From positions 1 to 35,869 of the forward strand of contig CAZJJG010000013.1 of NCBI GenBank assembly GCA_964546275.1: a stretch of 35,869 bases of DNA, written 5' to 3'. The notes beneath the pieces are model-generated. The model was not told where the DNA came from, ran no database searches, and saw nothing but the letters and a program-made list of their open reading frames with translations. A program made the position numbers and the translations under genes. Below are positions 8,470 through 17,609 of this stretch, one piece after another. Each line of letters opens with the position of its first letter. The first letter of the stretch is position 1. This DNA is from MED-G78 sp964546275. GTDB taxonomy: Bacteria > Pseudomonadota > Gammaproteobacteria > Magnimaribacterales > D2472.

Positions 8470-9726
8470 CTAGAGACTAATAGAATATAAATTAAATTCT
8501 TGGTCTACAGCGTAGATATTATCAGCCCTTGCAATAATATTTTTTATTGGATTTTTAGTTAATCTTAATCTGCTTCGGGTTTTACCGTTTAATGGATTAA
8601 TAAAGTGAATATATCCTTCAAAATCTCCAACTACTATATTTCCTTTATAGGAATCAGGGTTAGATAAATCTCTTAGATAATAGTCATCAGAAGTCCATGA
8701 TGGCATAAGGGTTTTAGCTGCATATGTATTAAAGGTTGAATCAGTTTGAATGACTGCTATTACACCTTTAGTAATTACAGGTGAATAAAATGATGAGGTT
8801 TTTTCTGCCCATACTATTCTTCTTTGAGCTGGATCAAAAGCTGCTATCTGCCCCTGATAGTTAGCTACAAATAACAATCCACCTTCAAGCACCGGAGCGC
8901 TATCTGCATCAATCATGTTTTCTAGCTCAGATGTTCCTTCAACATATGAAATAGCGCCATCCCATAATAGAAAACCTGTTTCTATTTGAAAAGCGCCTAA
9001 TCTTCCATTATCAAAAGCTGCATAAACAATACCTTCTTCTATTACAGGAGGACTGCTTCCTCTTAATGTAAGAGAGGGAAGTTGAGATCTATATGACCAT
9101 TCTTTTGTTCCGTCTGATATGTTGTATGCATTTAATTCGCCTGAGCTTGTTTTAACTAAAACAAGTCTTGCATCAATCGCAGCTTGAGCTAATACCTCTC
9201 CTCCAGCATCAACTGACCATAAAGTTGAGCCATCGTCTTGTGATAAACATATTAATTCACCCTGATCACTTGCAACAATTAGAACGCCAAAACCTGCCGA
9301 AACGCCTGATGAAAGAGGTGGCACTTGAACAGTCCAATTTTCTATACCGGAAGCTTGATCATATGACCCAACAGATCCATTATTGTTTGCAAAAAATATT
9401 GTTTTGCCTGAAAAACTAGGTAAAAAAGATCCTAACGTATTTTCTCCGTCTGATAGTAGGTCAGGTATTATATTTAACGCTTTCCTTTCAGTAGTTAGAG
9501 ATATTTTCCAATTTATAGTTATATCATCTTCTTGATTTGATATCTCTATTAAGCTCTTTGGCTCTGTTAAATCTATCTCTTCTTCTCCATTATTCCAAAA
9601 AGTTAAAGTGTCAATTAGAGATCTAGATTCTTTTGATTCGACTTCCTCATCATTGTTATCCAAAAAAGGAATGCTTGAGCATGAGCTTAAAAATATAATT
9701 ATCAGTAAATGTGAGAAATATTTCAT
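8470..9726 (-). CDS. bamB: Outer membrane assembly lipoprotein BamB
   Basis: Periplasmic beta-propeller lipoprotein of the BAM complex, which folds beta-barrel proteins into the outer membrane. 418 residues. A lipoprotein signal peptide ends in the lipobox LSSC (Cys16). A charged, low-complexity linker at about 20-60 follows, then repeated PQQ-like blades such as GSVGSYDQASGIENWTVQV and GELICLSQDDGSTLWSVDAG. It is somewhat longer than E. coli BamB (about 390) owing to the N-terminal linker. It sits between yfgM and der, the standard gammaproteobacterial place. Confidence 0.95.
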   Translation of the reverse strand: MKYFSHLLIIIFLSSCSSIPFLDNNDEEVESKESRSLIDTLTFWNNGEEEIDLTEPKSLIEISNQEDDITINWKISLTTERKALNIIPDLLSDGENTLGSFLPSFSGKTIFFANNNGSVGSYDQASGIENWTVQVPPLSSGVSAGFGVLIVASDQGELICLSQDDGSTLWSVDAGGEVLAQAAIDARLVLVKTSSGELNAYNISDGTKEWSYRSQLPSLTLRGSSPPVIEEGIVYAAFDNGRLGAFQIETGFLLWDGAISYVEGTSELENMIDADSAPVLEGGLLFVANYQGQIAAFDPAQRRIVWAEKTSSFYSPVITKGVIAVIQTDSTFNTYAAKTLMPSWTSDDYYLRDLSNPDSYKGNIVVGDFEGYIHFINPLNGKTRSRLRLTKNPIKNIIARADNIYAVDQEFNLYSISL

Positions 9727-9744
9727 AGTTATTTATAAGACCTG

Positions 9745-10380
9745 TTAGATATTATTAAGTTTCATCATAATAATATTTATTGAAGCTTGATCATCATACA
9801 ACTCTTTAGCTAAATTATATTGTTCAATAGCTAATTCATTTTTTTCTTGTCCAACCAGGGCATCTCCAGCCAATTCATGAACTAATGGATCTGATTCATC
9901 TATAAGGGTTTCTAAAGAATTTAACGCCTCTATATAGTCAGCTTCCGCTATTAAAATTCTTGCTAAGCTAACTCTAGACATTTTATTTATTAGATTATTT
10001 CCAAAAAAGCCGCTTGAAAGTTCTTGAAGTTGATTGAAATAATTCTTACTTTTCTCAAGCTGCATATCTCCAGCTAATGCTGATGCTTTTTTTAATATAG
10101 CTAGTTGAGCAAATCCGGTTGAGCTAAAATTTTCAGTCAATTCATCAAATGCTGGAATATCATTCAATATATTAGAATCTTCTGAAGATACTTCATTCAT
10201 CCATTCACTATAAAGAATAGAGGCTGATTCAGCCTTTGAATCATTAAAAGACTTAATGCTGTATGAACTAATTCCTATTACAGAAATAGATATTAATATT
10301 GTAAGTATAAGACTCTTGTAGTGCTTGAAAAAATCTGCAATCGCAAGAAGTCTCTCGTCATCATTACTGTATTCTGCCAT
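9745..10380 (-). CDS. yfgM: YfgM-like membrane-anchored TPR protein (SecYEG ancillary subunit)
   Basis: Inner-membrane protein with a periplasmic tetratricopeptide domain, known in E. coli to associate with SecYEG and PpiD and to help hand secreted proteins to periplasmic chaperones. 211 residues: a cytoplasmic N-terminus (MAEYSNDDERLLAIADFFK), one membrane helix at about 20-42, then alpha-helical repeats. A Shine-Dalgarno sequence (AAGGA) lies 8 bases before the ATG. The sequence itself is weakly conserved; the position hisS-yfgM-bamB-der carries much of the assignment. Confidence 0.88.
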   Translation of the reverse strand: MAEYSNDDERLLAIADFFKHYKSLILTILISISVIGISSYSIKSFNDSKAESASILYSEWMNEVSSEDSNILNDIPAFDELTENFSSTGFAQLAILKKASALAGDMQLEKSKNYFNQLQELSSGFFGNNLINKMSRVSLARILIAEADYIEALNSLETLIDESDPLVHELAGDALVGQEKNELAIEQYNLAKELYDDQASINIIMMKLNNI

Positions 10381-10403
10381 CTTTTATGTCCTTGTAATCC
10401 TTT

Positions 10404-11651
10404 CTAAATCTCTTTATATAATTCTATTAATTCTTTTAAACTTACGTTGGTCTGCTCAACATCTTCTCTAAGATATTTAACAATAATTAAATTGTTATTA
10501 ATTTCTTCATCACCAAGAATAAATACATGAGAAGCATTTGTTTTATTAGCTCTCCTTAATTTAGCCTTGATGCTGCTTTCAGTTAAGTCCATATCTAATG
10601 AAATCTCTGAATTAGCAGATCTGAGCTGGTTCGCTATTTTAAATGCTAATGGTGCTATATTGCTAGTAGAAGTTATAAAAGCTACTTTTTTCTTATTAGA
10701 CGGCGATATGGTTGCAATCGAAATTATTCTTTCTAACCCAATTGCAAGACCTATTGCTGGCATATCTTTACCGCCAAGCATTTCTGAAAGAATATCGTAT
10801 CTTCCTCCTCCAAGAAATGCATCTTGAGCTCCTAAATCTGACGAAGTAGCTTCAAAAACTAGACCAGTGTAGTAATCAAGACCTCTAACAAGATTATTAT
10901 CAATTTCTATATTACATAGATCTCCAAATGTACTTTGAATATTTTCTAATAATTCATTAGCTGAATTAGGAATAAAGTCCTTCAACGAAGGTCCTGATTT
11001 TAAAATTTCTTGGATGTTATGGTCTTTAGTATCAAGTATTCGCAATGGATTAGTATTTAATCTTTCTAGATCCTTTTCGTCCATTTGATCTTTATATGAG
11101 CTTAAAAAACTAACTAGCTCTTTAGCAAAATCTTGTTTGGACTGCTTATCACCCAAGTGATTTATCTTTAATGTGGTATTTTTTATCTTTAAACCATTAA
11201 TGATTGAGCAAATCATAGAAATTAATTCAAAGTCAGCTTTGCCTTCTTCAAAACCTAAAAGCTCAATTCCTGCTTGGTGAAATTGTCTATATCTCCCCTT
11301 CTGAGGTCTTTCATACCTAAACATTGGTCCCATGTACCAGAACTTAGATTGCTGTTGATCTAATTTTTTTTCAATAATTGAACGAATTACTCCAGCTGTT
11401 CCTTCTGGACGAAGACTAAGACTTTGATCATTCCTATCATTAAAAGAATATATTTCTTTGTTAACGATATCTGATGTATCTCCCACGGATCTTTTATATA
11501 AATCTGTGTATTCCATAATTGGTGTTCTTATTTCATTGATTGAATAAGAGTTGAATATTTCTTCAAGTTTATTTTCTACAGGGGTCCAGCTGATGATATC
11601 TTCAGGATAAAAGTCAGGCATGCCTCTTAATGAATTAATTTTATTGGTCAT
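10404..11651 (-). CDS. hisS: Histidyl-tRNA synthetase
   Basis: Class II aminoacyl-tRNA synthetase charging tRNA-His. 415 residues, typical bacterial length. Visible are the N-terminal LRGMPDFYPEDI, motif 2 around FRYERPQKGRYRQFHQ, the histidine-specific signatures RGLDYYTGLVFE and GGGRYD, motif 3 near GLAIGLERI, and a C-terminal anticodon-binding domain from about 320. The ATG directly abuts the ispG stop. Confidence 0.98.
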   Translation of the reverse strand: MTNKINSLRGMPDFYPEDIISWTPVENKLEEIFNSYSINEIRTPIMEYTDLYKRSVGDTSDIVNKEIYSFNDRNDQSLSLRPEGTAGVIRSIIEKKLDQQQSKFWYMGPMFRYERPQKGRYRQFHQAGIELLGFEEGKADFELISMICSIINGLKIKNTTLKINHLGDKQSKQDFAKELVSFLSSYKDQMDEKDLERLNTNPLRILDTKDHNIQEILKSGPSLKDFIPNSANELLENIQSTFGDLCNIEIDNNLVRGLDYYTGLVFEATSSDLGAQDAFLGGGRYDILSEMLGGKDMPAIGLAIGLERIISIATISPSNKKKVAFITSTSNIAPLAFKIANQLRSANSEISLDMDLTESSIKAKLRRANKTNASHVFILGDEEINNNLIIVKYLREDVEQTNVSLKELIELYKEI

Positions 11652-12749
11652 TTAGCCTCTTACAATAACATTTGAGTTATCTCTTTGTAATAACTTCTCT
11701 CTAACTTCATTCTCTATCTCATCTATGAGATGTTCACTAGATATCTTTCTATCAGGCACTCCGTCAACGTATAGTAAGTTTTTTGGAGATGCCCCAGTTA
11801 AACCAATATCTGCAGCCTTTGATTCTCCAGGACCATTTACATAACAACCTATAATAGCAACTTCAATATCTTCAGAAATATCCTCAAATCTTTCTTCTAG
11901 AGCATTTACTACTTCAATAACGTTAAAATTCTGCCTTGAGCAGCTAGGACAGGCAATAAGTTTTACACCTCGACTTCTAATATTTAGACTTTTTAAAATA
12001 TCCCATCCAATTTTAATTTCATCTACTGGATCAGAAGCTAAAGAAATTCTAATTGTATCTCCAATACCTTCAGATAAGAGCATCCCTACTCCTATGGAGG
12101 ATTTAACTGTTCCTGCCCTATAACTTCCTGCCTCTGTAATACCTAAATGAAGAGGTTGATCAATAATTTTTGAGATTTTTCTATACGCCTCAACTGTCAT
12201 CTCTATATTGGAGGCTTTAAGACTCATTTTATAATTTGCAAAATTAAATTTATCTAGAATATCAACATGTCGCATAGCAGACTCTACTAAAGCATCTGCA
12301 TTAGGCTCTCCATACTTCTTTTGGAGATCTTTTTCTAAAGATCCAGCATTGACTCCAACTCTAATCGGCACATTATTATGGATAGCAGCTTGAATAACCT
12401 CTCTTACTCTATCCTCTTTTCCAATATTACCTGGATTAATCCGTAAACAATCAGCCGAATCTGCAACTTCTAGGGCTATCTTATAATCAAAATGTATATC
12501 AGCTACCAAAGGTATATCTACAGCTTTTCTAATTTCTTTAAAAGCAGCAGCTTCCTCAAAACCCGGAACTGACACTCTGACAATATCTGCACCAGCGGCC
12601 TGCAGGTCATTAATTTGATTAACTGTTGAGATAACATCGCATGTATTGGTATTTGTCATTGATTGAATAGCTATAGGGTTTTTTGCACCTACAATAACTC
12701 CGCCGACATTAACAGATTTAGTATCTTTTCTTTTAATCCATTCACTCAT
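11652..12749 (-). CDS. ispG: 4-hydroxy-3-methylbut-2-enyl diphosphate synthase (flavodoxin/ferredoxin)
   Basis: [4Fe-4S] enzyme of the MEP isoprenoid pathway, converting MEcPP to HMBPP. 365 residues: a TIM-barrel N-terminal domain (VSVPGFEEAAAF, VADIHFDYKIAL) and a C-terminal cluster domain with CPSCSRQNF and IGCYVNGPGE supplying three Cys ligands. The start overlaps the end of rodZ by 8 bases. It needs Fe-S clusters, which fits its place downstream of the isc genes. Confidence 0.98.
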   Translation of the reverse strand: MSEWIKRKDTKSVNVGGVIVGAKNPIAIQSMTNTNTCDVISTVNQINDLQAAGADIVRVSVPGFEEAAAFKEIRKAVDIPLVADIHFDYKIALEVADSADCLRINPGNIGKEDRVREVIQAAIHNNVPIRVGVNAGSLEKDLQKKYGEPNADALVESAMRHVDILDKFNFANYKMSLKASNIEMTVEAYRKISKIIDQPLHLGITEAGSYRAGTVKSSIGVGMLLSEGIGDTIRISLASDPVDEIKIGWDILKSLNIRSRGVKLIACPSCSRQNFNVIEVVNALEERFEDISEDIEVAIIGCYVNGPGESKAADIGLTGASPKNLLYVDGVPDRKISSEHLIDEIENEVREKLLQRDNSNVIVRG

Positions 12750-13491
12750 TATTAAATATAGTTGTGCTTACTTTAAGTTTATTGGCGCTATTGCTAAAGT
12801 TAATATCCGAAGGCCCATAAGTGCCTTTAACATTATCAATATTACCTATTGTAAGTGTAAAGCTTTTTTCAATCTCTATTTCTAAAAAATCATCTTTATT
12901 ATATAACTTATAAACTAAAGGTTTTTTATTTACTGAATATATTTCTACCCAACATTCTCCAGAAAAAAATAATTTTAGGTAGTTATTCTTATTGACTAAT
13001 TCAGGAATAGGCTCCTCTGCCACTAACTCATCTGTGACTTTAATTTCATTAACATTTAAAGGTTTTAAGGTCTCTATGTCAGTTTGTAGTTCTGTATTAT
13101 TAAAAGGTGAGTTAAAGAAATTTAATATAATAATAAGAAAAATAAATATAGAAAATAAAATAATTTTTTCTATATTTATAGTAACAAAATACAGCACATT
13201 ATTAATTTTTTTACTTGGTATTTTTACCTCTTGATTGCTATTGGCTTTTTTATTTTTTTCTAAGGGAAAAGGTTCATTAATTCCAAGAAATTTAGAGTAT
13301 TTTTTAAAATAAGCAACAGCAAATGCTCTTGCTGGAAAAAATGAATAATTATCAGACTCGATAGCTGATAAATATTTAATATTTATTAGGATTTGCTTAG
13401 ATACATCCTCAAGACTTAAATTTAGTTTAGATCTTGCATCTACAAATTGTGATCCTAGATTATCTGATTTTTTTGTACTTCTTTTTGACAT
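12742..13491 (-). CDS. rodZ: Cytoskeletal protein RodZ
   Basis: Bitopic membrane protein linking MreB to the elongasome and needed for rod shape in E. coli. From the ATG at 13491 it has 249 residues, shorter than E. coli RodZ (337). An N-terminal helix-turn-helix (about 13-70: FVDARSKLNLSLEDVSKQ, SDNYSFFPARAFAVAYFKKY) is followed by a basic linker, one membrane helix at about 109-126, a short periplasmic linker, and a C-terminal DUF4115-type beta domain (about 170-249, GECWVEIYSVNKKPL). The open frame extends upstream to 13575, but that part overlaps rlmN and is not RodZ-like. pilF, usually between rlmN and rodZ, is absent; only 8 bases separate the two. Confidence 0.92.
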   Translation of the reverse strand: MSKRSTKKSDNLGSQFVDARSKLNLSLEDVSKQILINIKYLSAIESDNYSFFPARAFAVAYFKKYSKFLGINEPFPLEKNKKANSNQEVKIPSKKINNVLYFVTINIEKIILFSIFIFLIIILNFFNSPFNNTELQTDIETLKPLNVNEIKVTDELVAEEPIPELVNKNNYLKLFFSGECWVEIYSVNKKPLVYKLYNKDDFLEIEIEKSFTLTIGNIDNVKGTYGPSDINFSNSANKLKVSTTIFNNE

Positions 13492-13499
13492 TTGGGTAG

Positions 13500-14582
13500 C
13501 TAATGAATGCTTGTATGCTTGATAACACCTTTCCCTTTGATTGATTTTTTTAAATTCCCAACTAGTTGACCGCAAGCTCCGTCAATCGCATCTCCTCTTG
13601 TTATTCTGCAAGTAGTGATATAACCCTTATTAACTAAGTAGCTCTTAAAAGCATAAATATTCTTATTTGTAGATCTTTTATATTCGCTCCCATCAAATGG
13701 ATTGAAAGGAATTAGATTAATTTTACAAGATATGGTTGATAAAACTTTTGAAAGAGAGGCGGCATGCTTAAGAGAGTCATTAATGCCATCAATTAAGATA
13801 TATTCAATTGTAATATTTCTTTTTCCTGTTTGTTTTGATAAATAATTCTTACATGAAGTTAATAAATCATCTATAGGATATTTTTTATTTATAGGAACAA
13901 TGATATCTCTTAATTCATTTTCTGCTGCATGAAGTGATATGGCTAATGAAACATCTGTTATTTCAGCTAGTTTATTAATTTGAGGAACAATGCCTGAAGT
14001 GCTTATTGTAATTCTCTTTCTTGATAAACAGTATGCTATTTGATTTCGCATGATTTCAACAGATTCTATGACAGGATCAAAATTAAGGAGAGGTTCGCCC
14101 ATTCCCATAAAAACAACATTAGTAATAGGAGCTTCATCTCTATCATAAAAATTTGCTAACCATACTTGGCCTATTATCTCATCTGCCGTTAAATTTTGAT
14201 CAAAGCCTTGAGCGCCTGTAGCACAAAATGTGCATTGAAGAGCACAACCTGCCTGGGATGATATGCATAAAGTTATTCTTTTCTTTTCAGGTATTCTAAC
14301 CATCTCAATAGATGATCCTGAGTCTAACTCTACTAAGTATTTCTTTGTACCTTCATCAGAAGTAAGAACATTCTTTACAATAGGCGTCTTTAATATAGCT
14401 AAATCTTTTAATTTTTCTCTTAGAATTTTATTAAAATCAGTCATCATGTCGAAATCTAATTCACCTTTTTGATGAATCCATTTTAATAACTGTTTAGCTC
14501 TAAAAGATGGCTCGCCTAGATCATGAAAAAAACTTTCTAAAGATTTTTGCGAATAGCCTAAGAGATTTACTTTTTCTAGCAA
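13500..14582 (-). CDS. rlmN: Dual-specificity 23S rRNA/tRNA adenine-C2 methyltransferase RlmN
   Basis: Radical-SAM enzyme that methylates C2 of A2503 in 23S rRNA and A37 in some tRNAs. 360 residues. The radical SAM cluster motif CALQCTFC gives C113, C117 and C120. The C-terminal DGACGQL holds the methyl-carrying/resolving cysteine. MGMGEPLLNFD is the SAM-binding GEP motif. The start codon is TTG at 14582, two bases after the ndk stop; no better in-frame start is seen and no strong Shine-Dalgarno sequence is present. Confidence 0.96.
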   Translation of the reverse strand: MLEKVNLLGYSQKSLESFFHDLGEPSFRAKQLLKWIHQKGELDFDMMTDFNKILREKLKDLAILKTPIVKNVLTSDEGTKKYLVELDSGSSIEMVRIPEKKRITLCISSQAGCALQCTFCATGAQGFDQNLTADEIIGQVWLANFYDRDEAPITNVVFMGMGEPLLNFDPVIESVEIMRNQIAYCLSRKRITISTSGIVPQINKLAEITDVSLAISLHAAENELRDIIVPINKKYPIDDLLTSCKNYLSKQTGKRNITIEYILIDGINDSLKHAASLSKVLSTISCKINLIPFNPFDGSEYKRSTNKNIYAFKSYLVNKGYITTCRITRGDAIDGACGQLVGNLKKSIKGKGVIKHTSIH

Positions 14583-14584
14583 AA

Positions 14585-15010
14585 TTAAGTTGAAGTAATC
14601 TCTTCTAGATCAAAAAAATAATTAATTTCTCTTTCAGCACTCTCTGGAGAATCTGATCCATGTACAGCGTTAGCATCTATACTTTTAGCAAAGTCTGCTC
14701 TGATCGTTCCAGGAGCTGCTTCAGCTGGATTAGTGCTTCCCATTAGCTCTCTATTTTTCATGACCGCATCTTCACCTTCTAAGACTTGAACAAAAACTGG
14801 ACCTGAAGTCATAAACTCTATTAATGCAGGGAAAAAAGGTCTTTCTTTATGCTCAGCATAAAATCCAGAAGCTTTTGCTTCAGATAGAGAGATTAGTTTT
14901 CCAGCAATAATTTTTAAACCATTTTCTTCAAATCTAGACAAAATCTTACCAATTACATTTTTAGATACAGCATCTGGCTTGATGATTGAAAGTGTTCTTT
15001 GAGTATTCAT
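14585..15010 (-). CDS. ndk: Nucleoside diphosphate kinase
   Basis: Transfers the gamma-phosphate from ATP to NDPs via a phosphohistidine. 141 residues, standard size. Visible are RTLSIIKPDAV, the ELMGSTNPAEAAPGTIR block, and the active-site NAVHGSDS with His117. A gap of 38 bases to iscX is among the larger ones in this run. It contains a TATAAT on the minus strand near 15030, a possible internal promoter but without a clear -35. Confidence 0.98.
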   Translation of the reverse strand: MNTQRTLSIIKPDAVSKNVIGKILSRFEENGLKIIAGKLISLSEAKASGFYAEHKERPFFPALIEFMTSGPVFVQVLEGEDAVMKNRELMGSTNPAEAAPGTIRADFAKSIDANAVHGSDSPESAEREINYFFDLEEITST

Positions 15011-15048
15011 ATTAATTCCTTATTAAAATTTTGGCTATTATAAGAGAC

Positions 15049-15252
15049 TTATTCATATTCTTCTATCCATGTCATTTGAATAGCTTCGAGAATTTGTTCA
15101 TTTGATTTATTTAAATCTCCAATAAAGCCATCTAATTCACATACTTTTTTGTGTAGATCAGGAAAACTAATCCATTGAGGGTCTATATCAGGAAATTTAT
15201 CATATAACCCTATGGCTATATCATTTATATCAAGCCAATCTAAATTATTCAT
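15049..15252 (-). CDS. iscX: Fe-S assembly protein IscX
   Basis: Small acidic protein that binds IscS and modulates cluster assembly, possibly as an iron adaptor. 67 residues, the family length, with the characteristic LDWLDINDIAIGLYDKFPD N-terminus and WIEEY C-terminus. The ATG overlaps the fdx stop. Last gene of the isc cluster, as in E. coli. Confidence 0.95.
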   Translation of the reverse strand: MNNLDWLDINDIAIGLYDKFPDIDPQWISFPDLHKKVCELDGFIGDLNKSNEQILEAIQMTWIEEYE

Positions 15253-15593
15253 TAATGATCCTCAGAAACCATATTGATATTATATTTTGGTAGTTCAATT
15301 TCTATTTCTTCATCAATAGGTGGTACTGCTTGGCAACTCAATCTAGATGTTTGCTCCAAGCCCCAGGCTTTATCAAGCATATCTTCTTCTATGTCACTTG
15401 CTTCATTTAAGCTATCAAAACCTTTTCTGATGATGCAATGACAGGTAGTGCATGCAGCAGACATTTCACACGCATGCTCTATTTTAATACCCTCTCTTAA
15501 AGCAGCCTCACATATTGTTTCTTCAGGAAGAGTTTCTATATCTGCACCTTTAGGGCAGAGTTCCTCATGAGGCCAAATCTTTATTCTTGCCAT
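15252..15593 (-). CDS. fdx: ISC-system [2Fe-2S] ferredoxin
   Basis: Electron donor for cluster assembly. 113 residues, adrenodoxin-type ferredoxin. Cys ligands are in CEMSAACTTCHC (the C-x5-C-x2-C pattern) and the fourth in SRLSCQAV. The N-terminus ARIKIWPHEELCPKG is typical of Isc ferredoxins. It follows iscA after only 3 bases; in most gammaproteobacteria hscB and hscA lie between them. Confidence 0.96.
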   Translation of the reverse strand: MARIKIWPHEELCPKGADIETLPEETICEAALREGIKIEHACEMSAACTTCHCIIRKGFDSLNEASDIEEDMLDKAWGLEQTSRLSCQAVPPIDEEIEIELPKYNINMVSEDH

Positions 15594-15596
15594 GAT

Positions 15597-15938
15597 TTAT
15601 ATGGTAAAACTTTCTCCGCAACCACAAACAGCTTTTGCGTTAGGATTTTTGAATTTAATTCCTTTGTTAAGGCCATCTTCAGAGTAATCTACTAAAGTAC
15701 CTTTAAGAAAAGAAAGACTTTGATTATCAACAAAAATTTTACAACCATTTTCTTCAAAAATAGAATCTTCTAGATTTATCTCATCTACAAAATCAAAGAA
15801 ATATTCATATCCCGAACAGCCTGCTTTTCTGACGCCTATCCTTACTCCAATGCTATTCTTTTTATTAATAATGCTTTTATTAAAATGTTTTATAGCCTCA
15901 TCTGAGAAATTAAGTTCAGCTGGTTTAAAAGTTTCCAT
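15597..15938 (-). CDS. iscA: A-type Fe-S carrier IscA
   Basis: Carries Fe-S clusters or iron from IscU to targets. 113 residues. The three conserved cysteines of A-type proteins are present: one in KAGCSGYEY and two in CGCGESF at the C-terminus. It is 12 bases downstream of iscU. Position identifies it as IscA rather than ErpA or SufA, though the sequences are alike. Confidence 0.94.
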   Translation of the reverse strand: METFKPAELNFSDEAIKHFNKSIINKKNSIGVRIGVRKAGCSGYEYFFDFVDEINLEDSIFEENGCKIFVDNQSLSFLKGTLVDYSEDGLNKGIKFKNPNAKAVCGCGESFTI

Positions 15939-15950
15939 CTCTAAAATAAT

Positions 15951-16355
15951 CTATTGTTTTGATTCAAAATCTTTAATTGCCTGTTTAATAGAGTCTTCTG
16001 CTAGAACAGAGCAATGTATTTTTATTGGTGGCAATTCTAGAGCATCTACTATTTGCTTGTTTTTAATTTCTTTAGCTTCTTCTAGGGTTTTACCCATAAG
16101 CATTTCAACTAGCTCGCTTGATGATGCAATTGCAGAACCACAGCCGTAAGTTTTAAATTTTACATCTTTAATAATATGAGTATTACCTTTTTGCTCACAT
16201 TTTATTTGAAGCTTCATTACGTCGCCACATGCTGGAGCTCCAACCATTCCAGTACCTACATTTAATTCTTTTGGATCAAATTTTCCAACTTTAAATGCTT
16301 GAGGATTATTTAAAGTATTCTCAAACTTATCTACTACTTTTTTACTATATGCCAT
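15951..16355 (-). CDS. iscU: Fe-S cluster scaffold IscU
   Basis: Scaffold on which IscS-derived sulfur and iron form a [2Fe-2S] cluster. 134 residues. The conserved ligands are all present: C43 and D45 in PACGD, C72 in YGCGSAI, and C115 in KIHCSVLA. The HscA-recognition motif (LPPVK in E. coli) is kept as LPPIK at 108-112, although hscA is not in the operon. 27 bases separate it from iscS. Confidence 0.98.
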   Translation of the reverse strand: MAYSKKVVDKFENTLNNPQAFKVGKFDPKELNVGTGMVGAPACGDVMKLQIKCEQKGNTHIIKDVKFKTYGCGSAIASSSELVEMLMGKTLEEAKEIKNKQIVDALELPPIKIHCSVLAEDSIKQAIKDFESKQ

Positions 16356-16382
16356 TTTACGCTCCTATACGATTAGCTGTTA

Positions 16383-17609
16383 TTAATGAGTTTCCCACTC
16401 TACTGTATCAAGATCTACACCATCTAAATGCATCTCCCATAGAGGAGATAATTCTCTTAATCTTTCTACAACATTACCTAAAATTTCTATTGTTCTTTGA
16501 ACATCCTCTTCTTCTGTAAATCTTCCAAAAGAGAATCTTATGGAGCTATGAGCTAGTTCATCTTTTCTTCCAAGAGCTCTTAAGACATAAGAAGGCTCTA
16601 GACTAGCCGAAGTACAAGCTGAACCTGATGAAACTGCAATGTCTTTTAAGCCCATTATGAGAGACTCCCCTTCAACAAAATTAAAACTAATATTTAAAAT
16701 ATTTGGCACTTTATTCTCAAGATCGCCATTAATATATGCATGCTCTATTTTCATGGCTTCTTTTAAAAATTTCTTATGGAAATTTTCTATTTTAGTTAAA
16801 TCATTTACCATTTCTGACTTTGCAAGTTTAAAAGCTTCGCCCATCCCAACAATTTGGTGAGTTGGTAGAGTTCCAGATCTCATACCTCTCTCATGACCAC
16901 CACCATGGATTAAAGCCTCTAGCCTTACTCTTGGTTTTCTTCTAACAAATAAAGCGCCTATGCCTTTTGGGCCATAAGTTTTATGAGCTGAAAAAGACAT
17001 TAAATCTACTGGTAATGCAGTTAAATCAATATCAACCTTTCCTGTACTTTGTGCTGCATCTACATGGAAAAATGCCCCATGCTTTCTAGCAATAGCTCCA
17101 ATAGCTGCAATATCATTAAGAGTTCCAAGCTCATTATTTATATGCATAACCGAGATTAATATTGTATTTTCTTGCAATGCATCTTTTATTGCTTCAGGAG
17201 TAATAATGCCGCCTTCATTAGGATCTAAATAAGTAACTTCGAAGCCCTCTCTCTCAAGCTGTCTACATGGATCTAAGACTGCCTTATGCTCAATTTTAGA
17301 AGTAATAATATGATTGCCCTTAGATTTATAAAATCTTGCAACACCTTTTATGGCTAGATTATCTGCCTCTGTTGCGCCAGAAGTCCAAACAATTTCTCTT
17401 GGATCACAATTAACTAAGTTTGCTACATGCGATCTAGCCTCTTCAACTGCATCATCAGCTGCCCATCCGTATCTGTGAGATCTAGATGCAGGATTGCCAA
17501 ACTCGCCATCAGGAGTAAGGTATTCCATCATTTTGCTAGCTACCCTTGGATCAACTGGGGTTGTAGATGCGTAGTCTAAATATATTGTTGATTTTGTGCC
17601 TGCTTCCAT
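16383..17609 (-). CDS. iscS: Cysteine desulfurase IscS
   Basis: PLP enzyme that releases sulfur from cysteine for Fe-S clusters, tRNA thiolation and other sulfur uses. 408 residues. PLP lysine in SFSAHK (K210), active-site loop SSGSACTSASLEPS (C332), N-terminus IYLDYASTTPVDPR. I choose the ATG at 17609, which overlaps the iscR stop as TGATG with AAGGAG 8 bases upstream; a TTG one codon earlier (17612) is possible. The long mobile loop marks it as group I (IscS/NifS) rather than SufS. Confidence 0.98.
   Translation of the reverse strand: MEAGTKSTIYLDYASTTPVDPRVASKMMEYLTPDGEFGNPASRSHRYGWAADDAVEEARSHVANLVNCDPREIVWTSGATEADNLAIKGVARFYKSKGNHIITSKIEHKAVLDPCRQLEREGFEVTYLDPNEGGIITPEAIKDALQENTILISVMHINNELGTLNDIAAIGAIARKHGAFFHVDAAQSTGKVDIDLTALPVDLMSFSAHKTYGPKGIGALFVRRKPRVRLEALIHGGGHERGMRSGTLPTHQIVGMGEAFKLAKSEMVNDLTKIENFHKKFLKEAMKIEHAYINGDLENKVPNILNISFNFVEGESLIMGLKDIAVSSGSACTSASLEPSYVLRALGRKDELAHSSIRFSFGRFTEEEDVQRTIEILGNVVERLRELSPLWEMHLDGVDLDTVEWETH

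Noticed and set aside
12992..13234. 80-codon plus-strand frame in the rodZ region
   Set aside because: Antisense to the RodZ membrane and linker segment; hydrophobic stretch is a by-product of AT-rich DNA.
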